A stretch of 64,000 bases of DNA from Styela clava (GCF_964204865.1 NC_135254.1:18357001-18421000); one strand, 5' to 3'. Positions 11,202 to 22,800 are shown, numbered from the stretch's first letter. Notes: generated from the letters alone by a model not told the origin. Program-made: numbers and translations.

Positions 11202-12811
11202 TATAATTGTTGAATAAGATTTTAGCCGAATTTTCAGAACGTGATGAAGCAGTGCGTATAGCTTACATGTCGTTCATGATGATATAATGATAGTCTGCAC
11301 TCGAATGGGATCTAACAAAAGACTACACGAAGTTCGATTCAAAAATATTTTTCTTCTAGATCACTCATCTGAAAGTAATTGCGGCAGAGATTTGACCTGC
11401 TAACATCTTTTAATCTGAACTTATATACAATTTATTGATAAATGATTTGCACGATATTATTGACGATTAATCCGACTCATCTGCCTGCCCTCTCATAAGA
11501 TGTATCCGAGTGTCATTTGAGATATTTTGCGTTTCAACGCTTGAGCATTAAATGATCAGTATTCAATAAATCGATAAATATATGTGTTATGTAATACAAA
11601 GAAAAATATTGCAACCTATAAATGACTCTTTTTAACTATCTTCAATTAATGATATTGAGTAATTTTAACGATTTTGATCAGACGGCAATCTTTCAGGCTT
11701 GGCGCCTATATTTTTGCAAAAGAATGCTTTAAATGATGATTAATACTGGACTACTTTACAATATTTTTAAAAGCGTAGACAAAGAGGCTCTGCATCAAAT
11801 ATCATGTCTCTGATGATTTATCGAACGTCGATATAGCAGATGCACATACCATAAATATCGATTTGTTATTGAATTAATACCTGTATATTTTTGTATAAAA
11901 TGATTGACTGATTGATGTAAACCATCAGTTATGACACATAACGAGGTAGCTGGTATTTAATGCTTGGTATGTGATTGCAGTGATGTTATGTAGAAGTATA
12001 TTGGTCGCTTAGAGAGGTTTTGTGCTCTGCTGTTTGAAAGTTTCCACTTACACTGACAAGCTGATAGATATTGATTAAATGAGGTAAAAATAGGGTTCTC
12101 AGGTTTATTCATTTCCACCTATAACTTTTTTAAATTCTTCGTGTTTAATTGTTTTGTTATAGGAAAAATAAAATTTTGTCTAACTAACTATCGTCAATAG
12201 CGTTTTGTTTCTGAACTGGTTTCAATCAAATTTAGGATGTTAGTTATTCAGATATTAGTCATCAATCGCTGGTGTCAACATATGTCTCCGTTTTGACAGG
12301 TATATCCGCTTCAGGGTGATATTATATGAATATTAGCTGATATCATATAAATATTATTTCGGAAATTGTCAGATGCTTTCAACGAAGTGACCATAAGGAT
12401 ATCGGCGACTGTAAAGTACATTGTTTTTATGCTTGCTCACTCAGTAAGAGCAGCTGGTCGCCATGACATGGTATATACAGGTTCGGTTTGACTTTGGTTT
12501 AAATGGAGCCTTTCAGGTTCAAGTAATCAGTTTATTTGAAACTTTCAACCCCTTAATGGCTATGTGTTCAATGTGCTTATGGATGTTCATGAAGATATAT
12601 ATATTATTAGGTTATCTCATCTAAGTCTTACATTCATCCTTTTAGTCAAATACAATCTGCGATGTAAATATAGTTTTTGAGGAAATAGGAAAAAAGGCAT
12701 GGCCGTTATCGAACAGAGACTTGGGTCGTTTAACAAAATTAACAACATGTTTAAATTATATATTTAGATTCATTAGATTATAGCCTTAATATAAATTAAA
12801 AATTGCATAAA
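11202..12811. other. Intergenic, upstream of calmodulin
   Basis: No coding exon is recognised. The last few hundred bases presumably hold the calmodulin promoter and 5' UTR, but I cannot place a start site. Confidence 0.4.
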
Positions 12812-13349
12812 ATGGCAAATCTCAGTGAAGAACAAATTGCTGAATTCAAAGAAGCGTTCTCACTTTTTGACAAAGATGGTGACGGCAAAATCACAACAAA
12901 AGAATTGGGAACGGTAATGAAGTCGCTCGGACAAAATCCTTCAGAATCGGACTTACAGGTGAGAATATGATATGCTGCGAAGAATGAACTTCTCTGCGAC
13001 CTTATTGACTCAACAAACGTCGTTTATATTTTATACGTTATTTTTACAGGACATGATCAACGAAGTGGATGCAGATGGAAGTGGGAGTGTGGACTTTTCT
13101 GAATTTCTGACAATGATGGCAAGAAAAATGAAGGATACCGACGCTGAAGAAGAGATAAAAGAAGCGTTCAGAGTTTTTGACAAGGACGGAAACGGTTATA
13201 TTTCAGGGGCTGAACTTCGTCACGTTATGAATAACCTTGGGGAAAAGTTGACGGAAGAAGAAATCACAGAGATGATTCGAGAAGCGGACATGGACGGAGA
13301 TTCTCAAGTTAACTATGAAGAATTCGTTAAAATGATGATGTCAAAATAA
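12812..13349 (+). CDS. Calmodulin-like protein, two coding exons
   Basis: Exons 12812-12958 and 13050-13349 join across a 91-base GT-AG intron to give 148 residues. Four EF-hands are visible, with loops at about 20-31, 56-67, 93-104 and 129-140. By family, this is a small cytosolic calcium sensor that binds target helices. Identity to animal calmodulin is high, including the [22 protein letters not shown] and [12 protein letters not shown] stretches. It is one residue shorter near the N-terminus and has many substitutions, mostly conservative. Loop 4 reads [12 protein letters not shown], so the nearly invariant glycine at loop position 6 is serine (residue 134), which could weaken calcium binding there. 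The start is the ATG before [15 protein letters not shown]. It may be the main calmodulin of this species or a diverged paralogue; the substitutions favour a paralogue. Confidence 0.95.
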
Positions 13350-13546
13350 ACTTAGAACAAATAATACACTATACTCGGGAATTTAAAAAAGATAAAATTA
13401 ATTTATTAGGCTTAGTTCTTATATTTTATTTGTTGCTCTACGACAGTATCATGGTTGAAAGAACATACAAATCGATTACGAGAGCCTATTTTTATGTTAA
13501 TAAAAAGATTTTAGAACTATAGTGTGCATGACTATTTTTAAGAGTA

Positions 13547-13552
13547 AATAAA
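13547..13552 (+). terminator. Candidate poly(A) signal of the calmodulin-like gene
   Basis: AATAAA lies about 200 bases after the stop codon. Another AATAAA occurs near 13499, so the cleavage site is not certain. Confidence 0.45.
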
Positions 13553-13559
13553 AAACTGA

Positions 13560-16150
13560 ACTGTACAAAAAACAAGTTGGGTATTCATTTAACTTTTGAT
13601 GGCACATTCAGGATTGTCGTTATTCTAAATAATTTTTTGTTCGGTTGAAGTCCATCCTAGAGATTTGAATGAAAAACAAAGAAGATCGCCACCGTGGAGA
13701 AACATTTTTTGTCACAACCTATGAATAAAGATGTACAAGTCAGACCCCGAAGTAAAAAAATTCTCGACGCACATGGCTTTGTTGTCCCATCGTCTAATCA
13801 TACAAGGTACAGTAATTCGAAACCCCCAAATTATCCAATTTTGCTTGAAATTCTCAGTTTTCATAGAGTTTTTGAATATGTTTTAGTGTTTCGAAGCGCA
13901 TTAATTGTAGCTCACTGAGGAAACACTTATATAAATATGAAGCTATTTGTGCATTGAATACACATACGGAAATAAAAGATTCGAAGCAGTTATCCATAAT
14001 CTGCAACTTCAAAATACGAAGCAATTCATATGAAATATATATGAAAGAATTTCTGCGAGAGCATAGTTTACTTTTGGATAAAAAGTAATATGGATAAAAA
14101 AAATAAATGTTCAATCGGATAGACATACTTCGCTACATTTTGAATAATTCAGATTTAGAAATATAGGAATTTGTTATCATAGCCTACTATATAAATTCAA
14201 TACAATGGCTGGCAAACTGAAACAGAAAATAAAAATAATATTCTGAATAATCGATATAAGAGATCTTTCGTTTCAATACAAAGGCGGCTGTCACACATTG
14301 AGATAATTCCAGGTAGGATATATATAGAGACGTTGCAGTAACCGTGATGACATGCATCGCAGCATGCGGTTTGTGTGTTTGCTTGCCGAACCTTCAATTT
14401 GACCCAATATATATTACTTGTAACGCTGTGGTAAATGTAAGTCGTTTGGGCTGATTCACGTATGAATATATGGTTACGTTAGCGGGTGCGAGAGAGATTA
14501 AAACATCAGAAGAAACAAGCATGGCAAAACATGTTATTTTCTCCGTTCTCTAGTCATAAATTTGCGGCCTTTCTGCAGCATTTTGTATTTAGTTGTGATC
14601 CATTTTCAACCGCTGGTGGGCGACATTGGGATATAATTTTCTTCCCTACAATCGTGCATGATGCTTACAAACGTGGTATCTGAATAAATCCCAACTCAGC
14701 CGGATGGCATATACTCAGTATTATTTGGCCTAGGCCAACTCTAAAATTAATGGTGTTTTACAGTTAATGTTCTATAGTAGAGTCGTATATTTCACGAAGA
14801 AAGAGACTCCAGCCGTGACGCAAAGTGCGAATCGTATAAATAGCGTGGATTTATTATTGGTTTACCATGTATTTTCAGTCATATATATCATCCCTGGCAC
14901 TGTGATGTTTTGATAAATATGATTTCGACTGCAGCATACTTGGCGGAGGTATCGAGATTTTTTAAACGTGAAAAAAACGTAAAATTAATGGTAATTTTCA
15001 CGCGTAGCGGCTCGCATTAGAATGTTTACATCTTTCTACGCGCATTTCCGTCGGAGAAAGTAACATTTTTTGCATTGAGGGGGGCGTGTGCACTAATAAT
15101 TAGAGGGGTGACGTCATCAAAATTGTCAGTTGAAGCCTTGAACCCAAAAATTCTGTAAATAAAATCGTGAATTTTGGACTAACCATTCTTGCTATAATAG
15201 TGATTTTAGTGTTGTTCTGTTTGAAAATAACACAAGAAAACGTTGAAATAAAAATTAATTATTTAAGAATAATTATTAACCCTATACTAGACACAAAATC
15301 GCGCAAATTCAATGGAAATTTTGGAATTTTGGCGTAAAATTTTTTTTTTTAGATGAGTGCGTTTTACATGTATTGCTGGATAGGGCTCTATCACACGCTA
15401 ATAAAAAGCCATGAGTGAAGCTTTAGGGCCTAATGGTTGACAAAAAAATAACCCAGGTAAAATGCCACCAGAACGACCGACTGGGGAGGGGTCAGGATTT
15501 TGTTGTTCGCACTTTTGGAATAGTTGGACGTCGTACTTAGGGCGTAATATACTGCTTGATATATGATTGAGAGGGTTAACAAACAGTACGGGCGTGTTTT
15601 AGGAGTTGAGAAGTAACGAACGCACTACAACTTCAACTTAAAACTAAACAATATCTACACTTGGTTATTGAAAATTCACGTCATTCGAACCATTCAAATC
15701 ATAACGATTGTTTTCATTATTTTAAAACTATATAAAAATGCGTGCGTCTGCTCAACAACAACAGGTTGTGCTCGACTGGGAAGATTTTGAGCAGTTTTGC
15801 AGTAATTACTATTTACGTTTGCGCAAATATACATTTTCAACAGTTTGGTCAATTTTATTGTGCCAAAATTGACTTTTGCTTTCCGAGAATAAATTTTGCC
15901 GAATTATTGACCCAATTATAGGTGGCGCGAGTGTTGAATTGCGCTGAGCACACTATATTTTGTACTAAAAATTGCCCCAGACTTCATTGCGCCAAAGTTT
16001 CTCGACTACATAAAATCGTCATCGTTATCTGTGGCACACTTCACATTTGCTGGTGTAGCCAATTAGTTGATATGTAACTACAAAACTACACCAAATTGAC
16101 CCAATTCAACCGAGAACACCTCAAAAAAAAAGACATTCTTATCACCAGAA
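13560..16150. other. Intergenic, no recognised gene
   Basis: A possible isolated exon (13721-13806, beginning MNKDVQVRPRSKKILDAHG and ending at GTACAG) looks protein-like, but I found no partner exon. The rest is AT-rich with scattered short frames and no clear terminal repeats. Confidence 0.35.
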
Positions 16151-16438
16151 TTGAACACTTTCAACACTTACAGTCACATATTTCTACGTGTTGATGCAGT
16201 TAGAAGACCACTAGTACCGCCTTATCAAAGACTTTTTCGTGTTATACAAAAATACGATAAGTTATTTAAGATTGATTTCAAAGACAAACCTACCACGGTT
16301 TCTATTGATAGAATTAAGCTGGCTCATGAAGAGATTTTTACTTCTGATTTCCAGGACATTTCTTATTCAAATACCCCAACTACTGAATCTGACGTACTAA
16401 TACACAGATATAACGCCTCGTATTCAAATTCAGTATGA
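16151..16438 (+). pseudogene. Fragment of a Ty3/gypsy-type Pol, C-terminal end
   Basis: The frame contains FLRVDAVRRPLVPPYQ, then a RVIQKYDKLFKIDF block and TVSIDRIKLAH. This resembles the segment after the integrase core of Ty3/gypsy-class polyproteins, where a phrase like V-R-DAVR-PL-PPY, a K-F-ID stretch and TVSIDRLKPAH is usual. No reverse transcriptase, integrase core or LTR is seen nearby, so this is a dead remnant. A hAT element begins about 115 bases downstream. Confidence 0.6.
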
Positions 16439-16552
16439 TCCTTTTCATGGGGTAATGATAGGTACTTTCTCATCAATTCTCCCCTGCAACATATAACTGG
16501 GACATGCACGTTAGGAAGTCAAACTTTAATTTGGAAACACCACCCTTTAATT

Positions 16553-17790
16553 CAGTGGTTTCCAACCTCCGGTCCGCGGACCGGTGCCGGTCCGCGAAGC
16601 TTTTTTGCCGGTCCGCTAGAAATTTTGTTGTTTTGTTGTTTTTATGCCGTCGCAATCGCTTTACCGTAGACAAAGTTGCGTTGGATCATTACGCAATTCT
16701 ATTCCGCCGTCCTATTGCGACGTCTTTTGCGACATGTTGGCGCCGACCATTAACACTTTTCGCTTTTCCGGCTCCGATTCATCGCGAATGCGCTCCATCA
16801 AATCTCGCAAAATTAAGAAGCCTAAATATCGGCACGCGTGCTTTTTCTTTTCCGCGTACTTTTCCTGATTAATATGACCATATATAAAAAACGTGATGCA
16901 TATCTCCTTGTTTAAACCAGAAAACCGCCAAAAACAGTATAATATTCCAGTAAGATATGACCTTGTTGCGACCCCACAGGTGGTCACGTGACGCGCAAAA
17001 AAAACATGGGCCGCAGAGATCTTTTCCAGACACAGTAGGATTTTGAGCTTGTTGTCAAGTTGTCGACGACCCTGTCATTGTAATGCAAATTCATTTCGTT
17101 TGAGGCGTCGATCAACAGCAGAGGGATTAATATAATAAACCCAATGAAAAAGAAAAGGCTTGATTAAAATGGTGATTCTACTTTACAGTTCAGATTAAAA
17201 AAGAATTACTTGTCACAATTTTAGATATCTCTTGATAACGAATACCCATCGCCAGGTAATCGAGCAATCAAACTGTTGTCCGTCTACTAGCCAATTACTG
17301 CGTAATGCGAAACAACATTTTCATCACGAAATTCAATTGAAACTAAGCAAAGAAATCGGCTGCACGCGGCTGCAGGGCTACGTGTTGCAAAAACTTCTTT
17401 GAGGCCTCGTTTGCAATTTTTATATTGGAAACGAAACAGCAGCAAAATTCTCACATGAGTTAATTGTGCATGTTTTTAATGTGAGATATTCTATGCGTGC
17501 CTTTTTTACGCATAATGGGTGCCCAGCACTGCATGTCATTACGCAAATATATGATATTATTTTATGTTTCACCCATTTTTAATTTTTGGTCGGCACATTA
17601 TTTGATAGTTTTTCTCCGTGTGAAATGTTTTTAAGTGTGCTTTTTTGTCTAGAAGCTTATTGACTGCCCGACATTGCATTATATTACGCAAATATATGTT
17701 ATTCTTTTATGTTCCGGCCATTTCAATTTCCGCGAGTAAATTTAATCCAATTTTACCGGTCCGCCAGGGTAGAAAGGATGGGAACCGCTG
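16553..17790. mobile_element. hAT-type element, same terminal design as element B
   Basis: The left end CAGTGGTTTCCAACCTCCGG with tandem GGTCCGCGGACCGG motifs is mirrored by ACCGGTCCGCCAGGG and GGGAACCGCTG at the right end. Flanks CTTTAATT and CTTAATTG resemble a decayed 8-bp duplication. No intact transposase frame is present; the open frames inside have no hAT motifs that I can see. Confidence 0.75.
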
Positions 17791-17849
17791 CTTAATTGAT
17801 TGTTCTCAATACCAAACAACTGTTACCGAACTTATTTTACATTATTGGA

Positions 17850-18240
17850 CACGTTTAGCAGACATAACGATCGTTTTGTTGTTATGTTGTTCTTGTTGTT
17901 CTTTGACACTTTTTGAACACCTAGTGGAAATATCAAAAAACCGCTTTTCTCTTTGATCCCTGAACCAATTGCTTTGAAATTTTTAGTGGTTAAAGATGAA
18001 ATTTTTCTCCATAAGGCTATTACTTTCATTTATTTCAAATATTTCTGTCAGCTCTGTGAGACTTGTTTTTGTTTGCTATGACGTCATGAACGTTCTGCGG
18101 GCATCGGACGCCGTTTTGTGTCCAACTGTACTGCTTCGCTTGGTGTGAATAGATTTGTAGAATGTGATCTCACGGTACGGTAAACCGTACTGTACTGCGA
18201 ACAGACGTGTCCATATATTTGGGCGTAGCTCTCTTGTAAT
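17850..18240 (+). repeat. Dispersed repeat family Y, copy 3
   Basis: It runs from an ACACGTTTAGCAGACATAAC start through the shared AATTGCTTTGAAATTTTTAG and AAGGCTATTACTTTCATT blocks, a TATGACGTCA site and a TACTGCTTCGCTTGGTGTG block, to CGTGTCCATATATTTGGGCG near 18207. This is the longest single copy and gives the block order of the family. Confidence 0.8.
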
Positions 18241-18321
18241 TCTTCTAATCAGATTTATCGCTTAGATTTTTCAAGACTTGGTCAATCAATCCATGATCGG
18301 GGTTCATGTGGAAAGTCAGTT

Positions 18322-18346
18322 TCAAGTCAAGTCAAGTCAAGTCAAG
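18322..18346 (-). repeat. LINE 3' tail: five TCAAG units
   Basis: Read on the minus strand, this is five CTTGA repeats directly after AATAAA (the complement of 18347-18352). Short tandem tails of this kind are typical of CR1/L2-type LINE 3' ends. It marks the 3' terminus of the LINE. Confidence 0.8.
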
Positions 18347-19144
18347 TTTATTTTTTCCAATCAGTAAAAAACAAAAAACACGTGCAAAGATATATAGAAA
18401 AAATGATATTTAAATTACTGGGGAAGGGAAGCCGCGGGGAACCAAAACTGGTTATCGAGCTGCGACACCCAAGGTTCTAACACCTAGTTTGACAGATCGG
18501 GGAAAGAGTTTCAACGAATAGATACCATATAAGTTTTACAAAAGAGCTAACTAATTGCAATTGTTGTATATTATTACTAAAATTAAATGTGCCATAATAG
18601 CAGCGAATAACGGGGGATTTCCCGTTTGCATAGACCTAGCTGTAGCGAAATGTTGTTCTGTAGAATAACTGGGGAATTTTGAAGGTGACCTGACCACAAC
18701 GTGGTTGTGCTATGACAGTATGAAGCGATATAGCAATGGACACCGATCAGGTAATTAAATAAAGTGAAATTAGCACGCTGGATGTTGAAATAAATATTCA
18801 CCATTGGTGTCCTGACGCGTTATCTCAGTACCAGTACCGTACTGCTTGTAAGCTAACAAGAAAAATATTAGGAACAAATATAAATGATTTGATACTGTCA
18901 GACTGTGATAAGAATACAATGAAAAAATAATATTGACATTTGTTGAGGTGAAAATAAATGTTGGTATAAAATCACTAGACTATGGAGTCCTTCAATGATA
19001 GAAATATCTGAATATAGGAAGCACTGTGATAGGAATACTCCATTGCTTAAACTGGTAAATTGATGTTAACTAATACTAAAATATGAAACATAATTTGTAA
19101 TACTTTTTCATGTAACATAGCACAATTAATAGTTTTTGTCCATC

Positions 19145-21997
19145 CTAAAGTATATATTGAGACACTAAATGTCTTTTTAGATTTGATTTGAATATCTGGT
19201 GGGACATGCTTTTTAACTCACTTGGTAAATTGTTCCACATTTTTGCTCCAGTGTACTTTAGGCAATTTTGGGTTATGGAATGTGACAAACGACGTAAATA
19301 AAAAGAGTGTGTGGAGGCTGATCTTGTGTTATGTGTGTGTATAGTACTTTGTCGTATAAAATAACCATCAAAAGCACTTGGTAGACAGTGGTTGTGATAT
19401 TTGTGCATAAGCTTGCAGATCTCTAATTTATAAATATCTGCAAGCTTTAAAACATTAATTTTGTTATAAATTATGTTAAGATTTATGCGAGCAGACGAAC
19501 GATAAAGGATTTTAACCGCCCTGTTCTGAAGTACATTGATTCGATGCAAAATTGATTGAGATGTGGATCCCCAAGCTACAATAGCATATTGGATATATGT
19601 TTGAAAAAGTGAGAAATATACCAATTTAAGGGTTGCTGTATCTATATAGTGTTGAAGTTTACCTAACATACCTACAGTTCGAGAAAGTTTTTTACGAATA
19701 TCATTAACATGGACATCCCAACGTAAGCAGTTATCTATATTTAGTCCTAGATATTTGTAAGAAGGGACAGATTCTAGCTCTGTTCCATTGATGTTAATAG
19801 AAATTGCGGTGACTTGATGACGTTGTTTAGGGCATATATGAACAATTTTAGATTTATTAATATTGATTGTTAGCTTGTTGCTAATCATCCATTCGAATAC
19901 CTTTGCCATCTCGATATTTACATGTTTTTCTAAGGTCAACACAGATTTCGCACTGTTGAGAAGACCGGTGTCATCTGCGAACAATTTTGTCAAGAGGTCA
20001 GAGCAATTTGAGATGTCATTGATATATAAAACGAAAAACAGTGGGCCAAGACAGCTGCCCTGGACAATTCCTGTTTTTATGGGAAGCACTTCAGACCGGT
20101 TAGTGCCAATTTCAACATATTGCTGTCTACCCGTGAGGTAGTCTTTGAAAAGGTTGTTGGCACAACCGCGGATTCCGTAATGGTGGAGTTTATCGAGTAG
20201 GATATCATGGCTAACAGTATCAAAGGCCTTTTTCAAGTCTAAAAATACGCAACATGTATGTTCACCACGTTCAAATTTTTCGTAGATGTATTCAACTAAG
20301 TCGATAATAGCATGATTTGTAGAGTGATTATTCTGAAACCCAAATTGGTATTTATTAATAAGGTTGAAATTTTGACAAAAATCCATTAACCTGCGATATA
20401 AGAGTTTTTCAAAGACAATAGCAATACTTGATAAAATAGAAATGGGTCTGTAATTTGATGGATCTGTTTTATTCCCAGATTTAAATAATGGAATGACGCG
20501 GGCTAGTTTGAGGGCTGATGGGAAGATGCCCATTATTAAAGAAGCATTGAAGAAGTACACAATGATCGGGGAAATAATGTCGGCAATGATCTTGAGAAAG
20601 TAAGAGGAAATGTTGTCATCCCCAACCGCTTTTCCCTTTTTCAATGCTAATATTGTGTTAAAAACCTCATTAACAGTGGTAGCTCGGAGGTATATTGATT
20701 CCTTGGTGGTGGAGCGAAGAAATTCTTTGAAATTTTTATTAGAAGGTGGCACACTGTCAATAAGATTTTTACCGATGCTTGTGAAAAAATAGTTAAGTTC
20801 GTTGGCAATTACAAATGGGTTGGTGCTTTTGGAGCCATTTCTAAGGGTAAGTTCTGGAATTGAAGTACTTGAATTCGATTTTACATTCACAATTTCCTTA
20901 ATTGTCCGCCAAGTGTGTTTTATGTCCCCCCTATTATTTTGTACTTTAATAAGGTAATGATTTTGTTTGGATCTTCTGATGATGTGGGTTAAGGTATTCT
21001 TATACTTTTTGTAGTTTCTTCGTTGACTTGGGGTGCCTAGTATGTAATGCTTTTTATGCAACAAATTCTTGTTCCTTATCGATATTAAGATACCTTTGGT
21101 TATCCATGGTTTGTTTGCCAGTCTAGTCACTTTGCGTGAGCATTTTCCCATGGGTGCGTTCCTGTCAAGTATGCATTTTATTATGCTAATAAAAGTGTTA
21201 AACCTCTGATTGAAGTTGGTATTAGATAGTTCTGTGGCCATGAAGTTGTCAAAGGCGTTTTCCGCATCGTGTCTAAAATTTTCTTTATTAAAGTTTGACA
21301 TTTTACGTTTTGTGCGAGCCGTATCAATTCTATTCGCTACATTAATATTGGGAATGCAACATATTATGGGAAAATGGTCAGAGATATCGTCTAGTAAAAT
21401 GTAAGACGAGTAATCATGATCTATAATGTTTGTGTAGATGTGGTCTATTAGGGTGTGGGATGTGGGAGTAACTCTTGTGGGGTGAGTAATTATGGGAATA
21501 GCCAAGTGAGATAAGAGCATGTCCATGTATTGAATGGTTTGTATATCATGGGCTAGAAGATTAATATTAAAATCACCCATAATTATAAATTTACTATTAC
21601 GATTCTCTAAATTGCAGAGGCATTGTTCCATCGCTTCAGTGAAGTTCATAATGTCACTACGAGGGTGTTTGTAAACAACGCCAATGATGATGTTTTTCTT
21701 GGTATAGGTAAGTGGAGGACTAATCTCAATCCACAGTTCCTCACAGTTTGAGTAACTTAGGTCACATTGGTGAATTTCAGTGAAGTGGATATCTGATCTG
21801 ATGAACATGCCAACACCTCCAGATTTTGTGGGAGAAGGGTTATGAATAAAGTTGTATCCAGTAATTCTAATGTTGCAGATAGGTGAATTGGACAACTTGG
21901 TTTCACTTAATGCGATTATATGGGGGGCATGATGGAAGCAAGTTAAGAGTTGGATTAGGCTATCAATATGTTTTGAAATTGATCTAACATCTAACAA
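19145..21997 (-). CDS. LINE endonuclease-reverse transcriptase, open frame
   Basis: About 950 residues are uninterrupted. The N-terminal APE-type endonuclease shows SETKL (Glu near 32), MGDFNINL (141-147) and SDHFPI (206-211). The reverse transcriptase spans about 490-750: YRPIS, VFLDLKKAFDTVSHDIL with the first catalytic Asp near 587, GIVQGSCLGPLFFVLYIND, and FADD at 673-676. The C-terminus has the QNRAVKILY and WNNLP motifs seen in CR1-like elements. In family terms, the enzyme nicks target DNA and primes reverse transcription from the element's RNA. The frame opens with a non-ATG codon at the truncation, so the true start is lost. The absence of stops suggests recent insertion. It cannot jump as an autonomous unit if the promoter is gone. 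Confidence 0.92.
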   Translation of the reverse strand: MLDVRSISKHIDSLIQLLTCFHHAPHIIALSETKLSNSPICNIRITGYNFIHNPSPTKSGGVGMFIRSDIHFTEIHQCDLSYSNCEELWIEISPPLTYTKKNIIIGVVYKHPRSDIMNFTEAMEQCLCNLENRNSKFIIMGDFNINLLAHDIQTIQYMDMLLSHLAIPIITHPTRVTPTSHTLIDHIYTNIIDHDYSSYILLDDISDHFPIICCIPNINVANRIDTARTKRKMSNFNKENFRHDAENAFDNFMATELSNTNFNQRFNTFISIIKCILDRNAPMGKCSRKVTRLANKPWITKGILISIRNKNLLHKKHYILGTPSQRRNYKKYKNTLTHIIRRSKQNHYLIKVQNNRGDIKHTWRTIKEIVNVKSNSSTSIPELTLRNGSKSTNPFVIANELNYFFTSIGKNLIDSVPPSNKNFKEFLRSTTKESIYLRATTVNEVFNTILALKKGKAVGDDNISSYFLKIIADIISPIIVYFFNASLIMGIFPSALKLARVIPLFKSGNKTDPSNYRPISILSSIAIVFEKLLYRRLMDFCQNFNLINKYQFGFQNNHSTNHAIIDLVEYIYEKFERGEHTCCVFLDLKKAFDTVSHDILLDKLHHYGIRGCANNLFKDYLTGRQQYVEIGTNRSEVLPIKTGIVQGSCLGPLFFVLYINDISNCSDLLTKLFADDTGLLNSAKSVLTLEKHVNIEMAKVFEWMISNKLTININKSKIVHICPKQRHQVTAISININGTELESVPSYKYLGLNIDNCLRWDVHVNDIRKKLSRTVGMLGKLQHYIDTATLKLVYFSLFQTYIQYAIVAWGSTSQSILHRINVLQNRAVKILYRSSARINLNIIYNKINVLKLADIYKLEICKLMHKYHNHCLPSAFDGYFIRQSTIHTHNTRSASTHSFYLRRLSHSITQNCLKYTGAKMWNNLPSELKSMSHQIFKSNLKRHLVSQYIL

Positions 21998-22011
21998 GAT
22001 GTTTTAAGTAT

Positions 22012-22330
22012 GATACTAATTGGACACGTTCAGTGGACATAACGATCGTTTTGTTGCTATGTTGTTCTTGTTGGACACGAAGTGGACATAACGATCGTTT
22101 CAATATTATGTTGTTGTTGTTGTTATTGTTCTTGTACTTTGACACGTTTTTAAAAAGTCGCTTTTCTCTTCGAATACTGGACCAATTGCTTTGATATTTT
22201 CAGTGGTTAAAGATAAAATTTTTCTCCAGAAGGCTATTACTTTTTTTCGCTATGACGTCATCAAAATTATTGCCACTCGGTGGCGCTACGTGTCCATATA
22301 TTTGAGCATAGCTCTCTTGTTGTTCTTTGA
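22012..22330 (+). repeat. Dispersed repeat family Y, copy 4
   Basis: It starts TTGGACACGTTCAGTGGACA and contains a local duplication of the GGACATAACGATCGTTT block, then AATTGCTTTGATATTTTCAG, a TATGACGTCA site and the CGTGTCCATATATTTGAGC end near 22290. It abuts the 5' truncation of the LINE. Confidence 0.8.
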
Positions 22331-22560
22331 CATTTTTTGGACACCTAGTGGAAATATTGAAAAACCGCTTTTCTCTTTGGTCACTGGACCAATTGCTTTG
22401 AAATTTTTATTGGTTAAAGATGAAATTTTTCTCCAGAAGGCTATTACTTTTATTTATTTCAAACATTTCTGTTAGCTCTGTGAGATTTGTTTTTGTTTGG
22501 TATGACGTCACTGAACGTTCCGAGGACGCATGTGCAGGCACTCCTCTTTTTGTTCACGTG
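22310..22560 (+). repeat. Dispersed repeat family Y, copy 5
   Basis: It begins again at CTCTCTTGTTGTTCTTTGAC, with GGACACCTAGTGGAAATAT, AATTGCTTTGAAATTTT and AAGGCTATTACTTTTATT, ending near GGTATGACGTCACTGAACG. It closely follows copy 4, which gives a tandem arrangement. Confidence 0.8.
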
Positions 22561-22675
22561 CAATCGAACGTTGGCGAGACGGCGTGACGATTCTGAAAGT
22601 CGTTACTCAAAAATCGCAAGTTTTTCGAGGTTACCGGTGAATGGCGGTGATGCTAGCTGAAGGTACGGTAGACCG

Positions 22676-22800
22676 TACTGTACTGCTTCGCTTGATGTGA
22701 ATATATTTCCGGTACTGTACTGCTTCGCTTGGTGTGAATATATTTGTAGACTGTGGTCGAAATGCTTCGCTTGGTGTGAATATATTTGTAGACTGTGGTA
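22676..22800 (+). repeat. Three-copy short tandem repeat, about 40-bp unit
   Basis: TGCTTCGCTTGRTGTGAATATATTT occurs at about 22684, 22721 and 22763, the last two followed by GTAGACTGTGGT. The same block occurs once at 18129 in repeat Y copy 3. Confidence 0.85.

Larger units (their letters stand above)
18322..22003 (-). mobile_element. 5'-truncated CR1/L2-type LINE
   Basis: The element runs on the minus strand from the truncation point near 22003 to the CTTGA tail at 18322. It includes a long open frame and an approximately 800-base 3' UTR. The 5' side ends exactly where the endonuclease domain normally begins, with an in-frame stop just outside (22004-22006), so any ORF1 and promoter are missing. 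Repeat-family Y copies flank it on both sides, so it may have landed within a cluster of that repeat. Confidence 0.85.

Noticed and set aside
16504-16987. Open frames on both strands
   Set aside because: They lie in the hAT element at 16553-17790 and lack transposase motifs.
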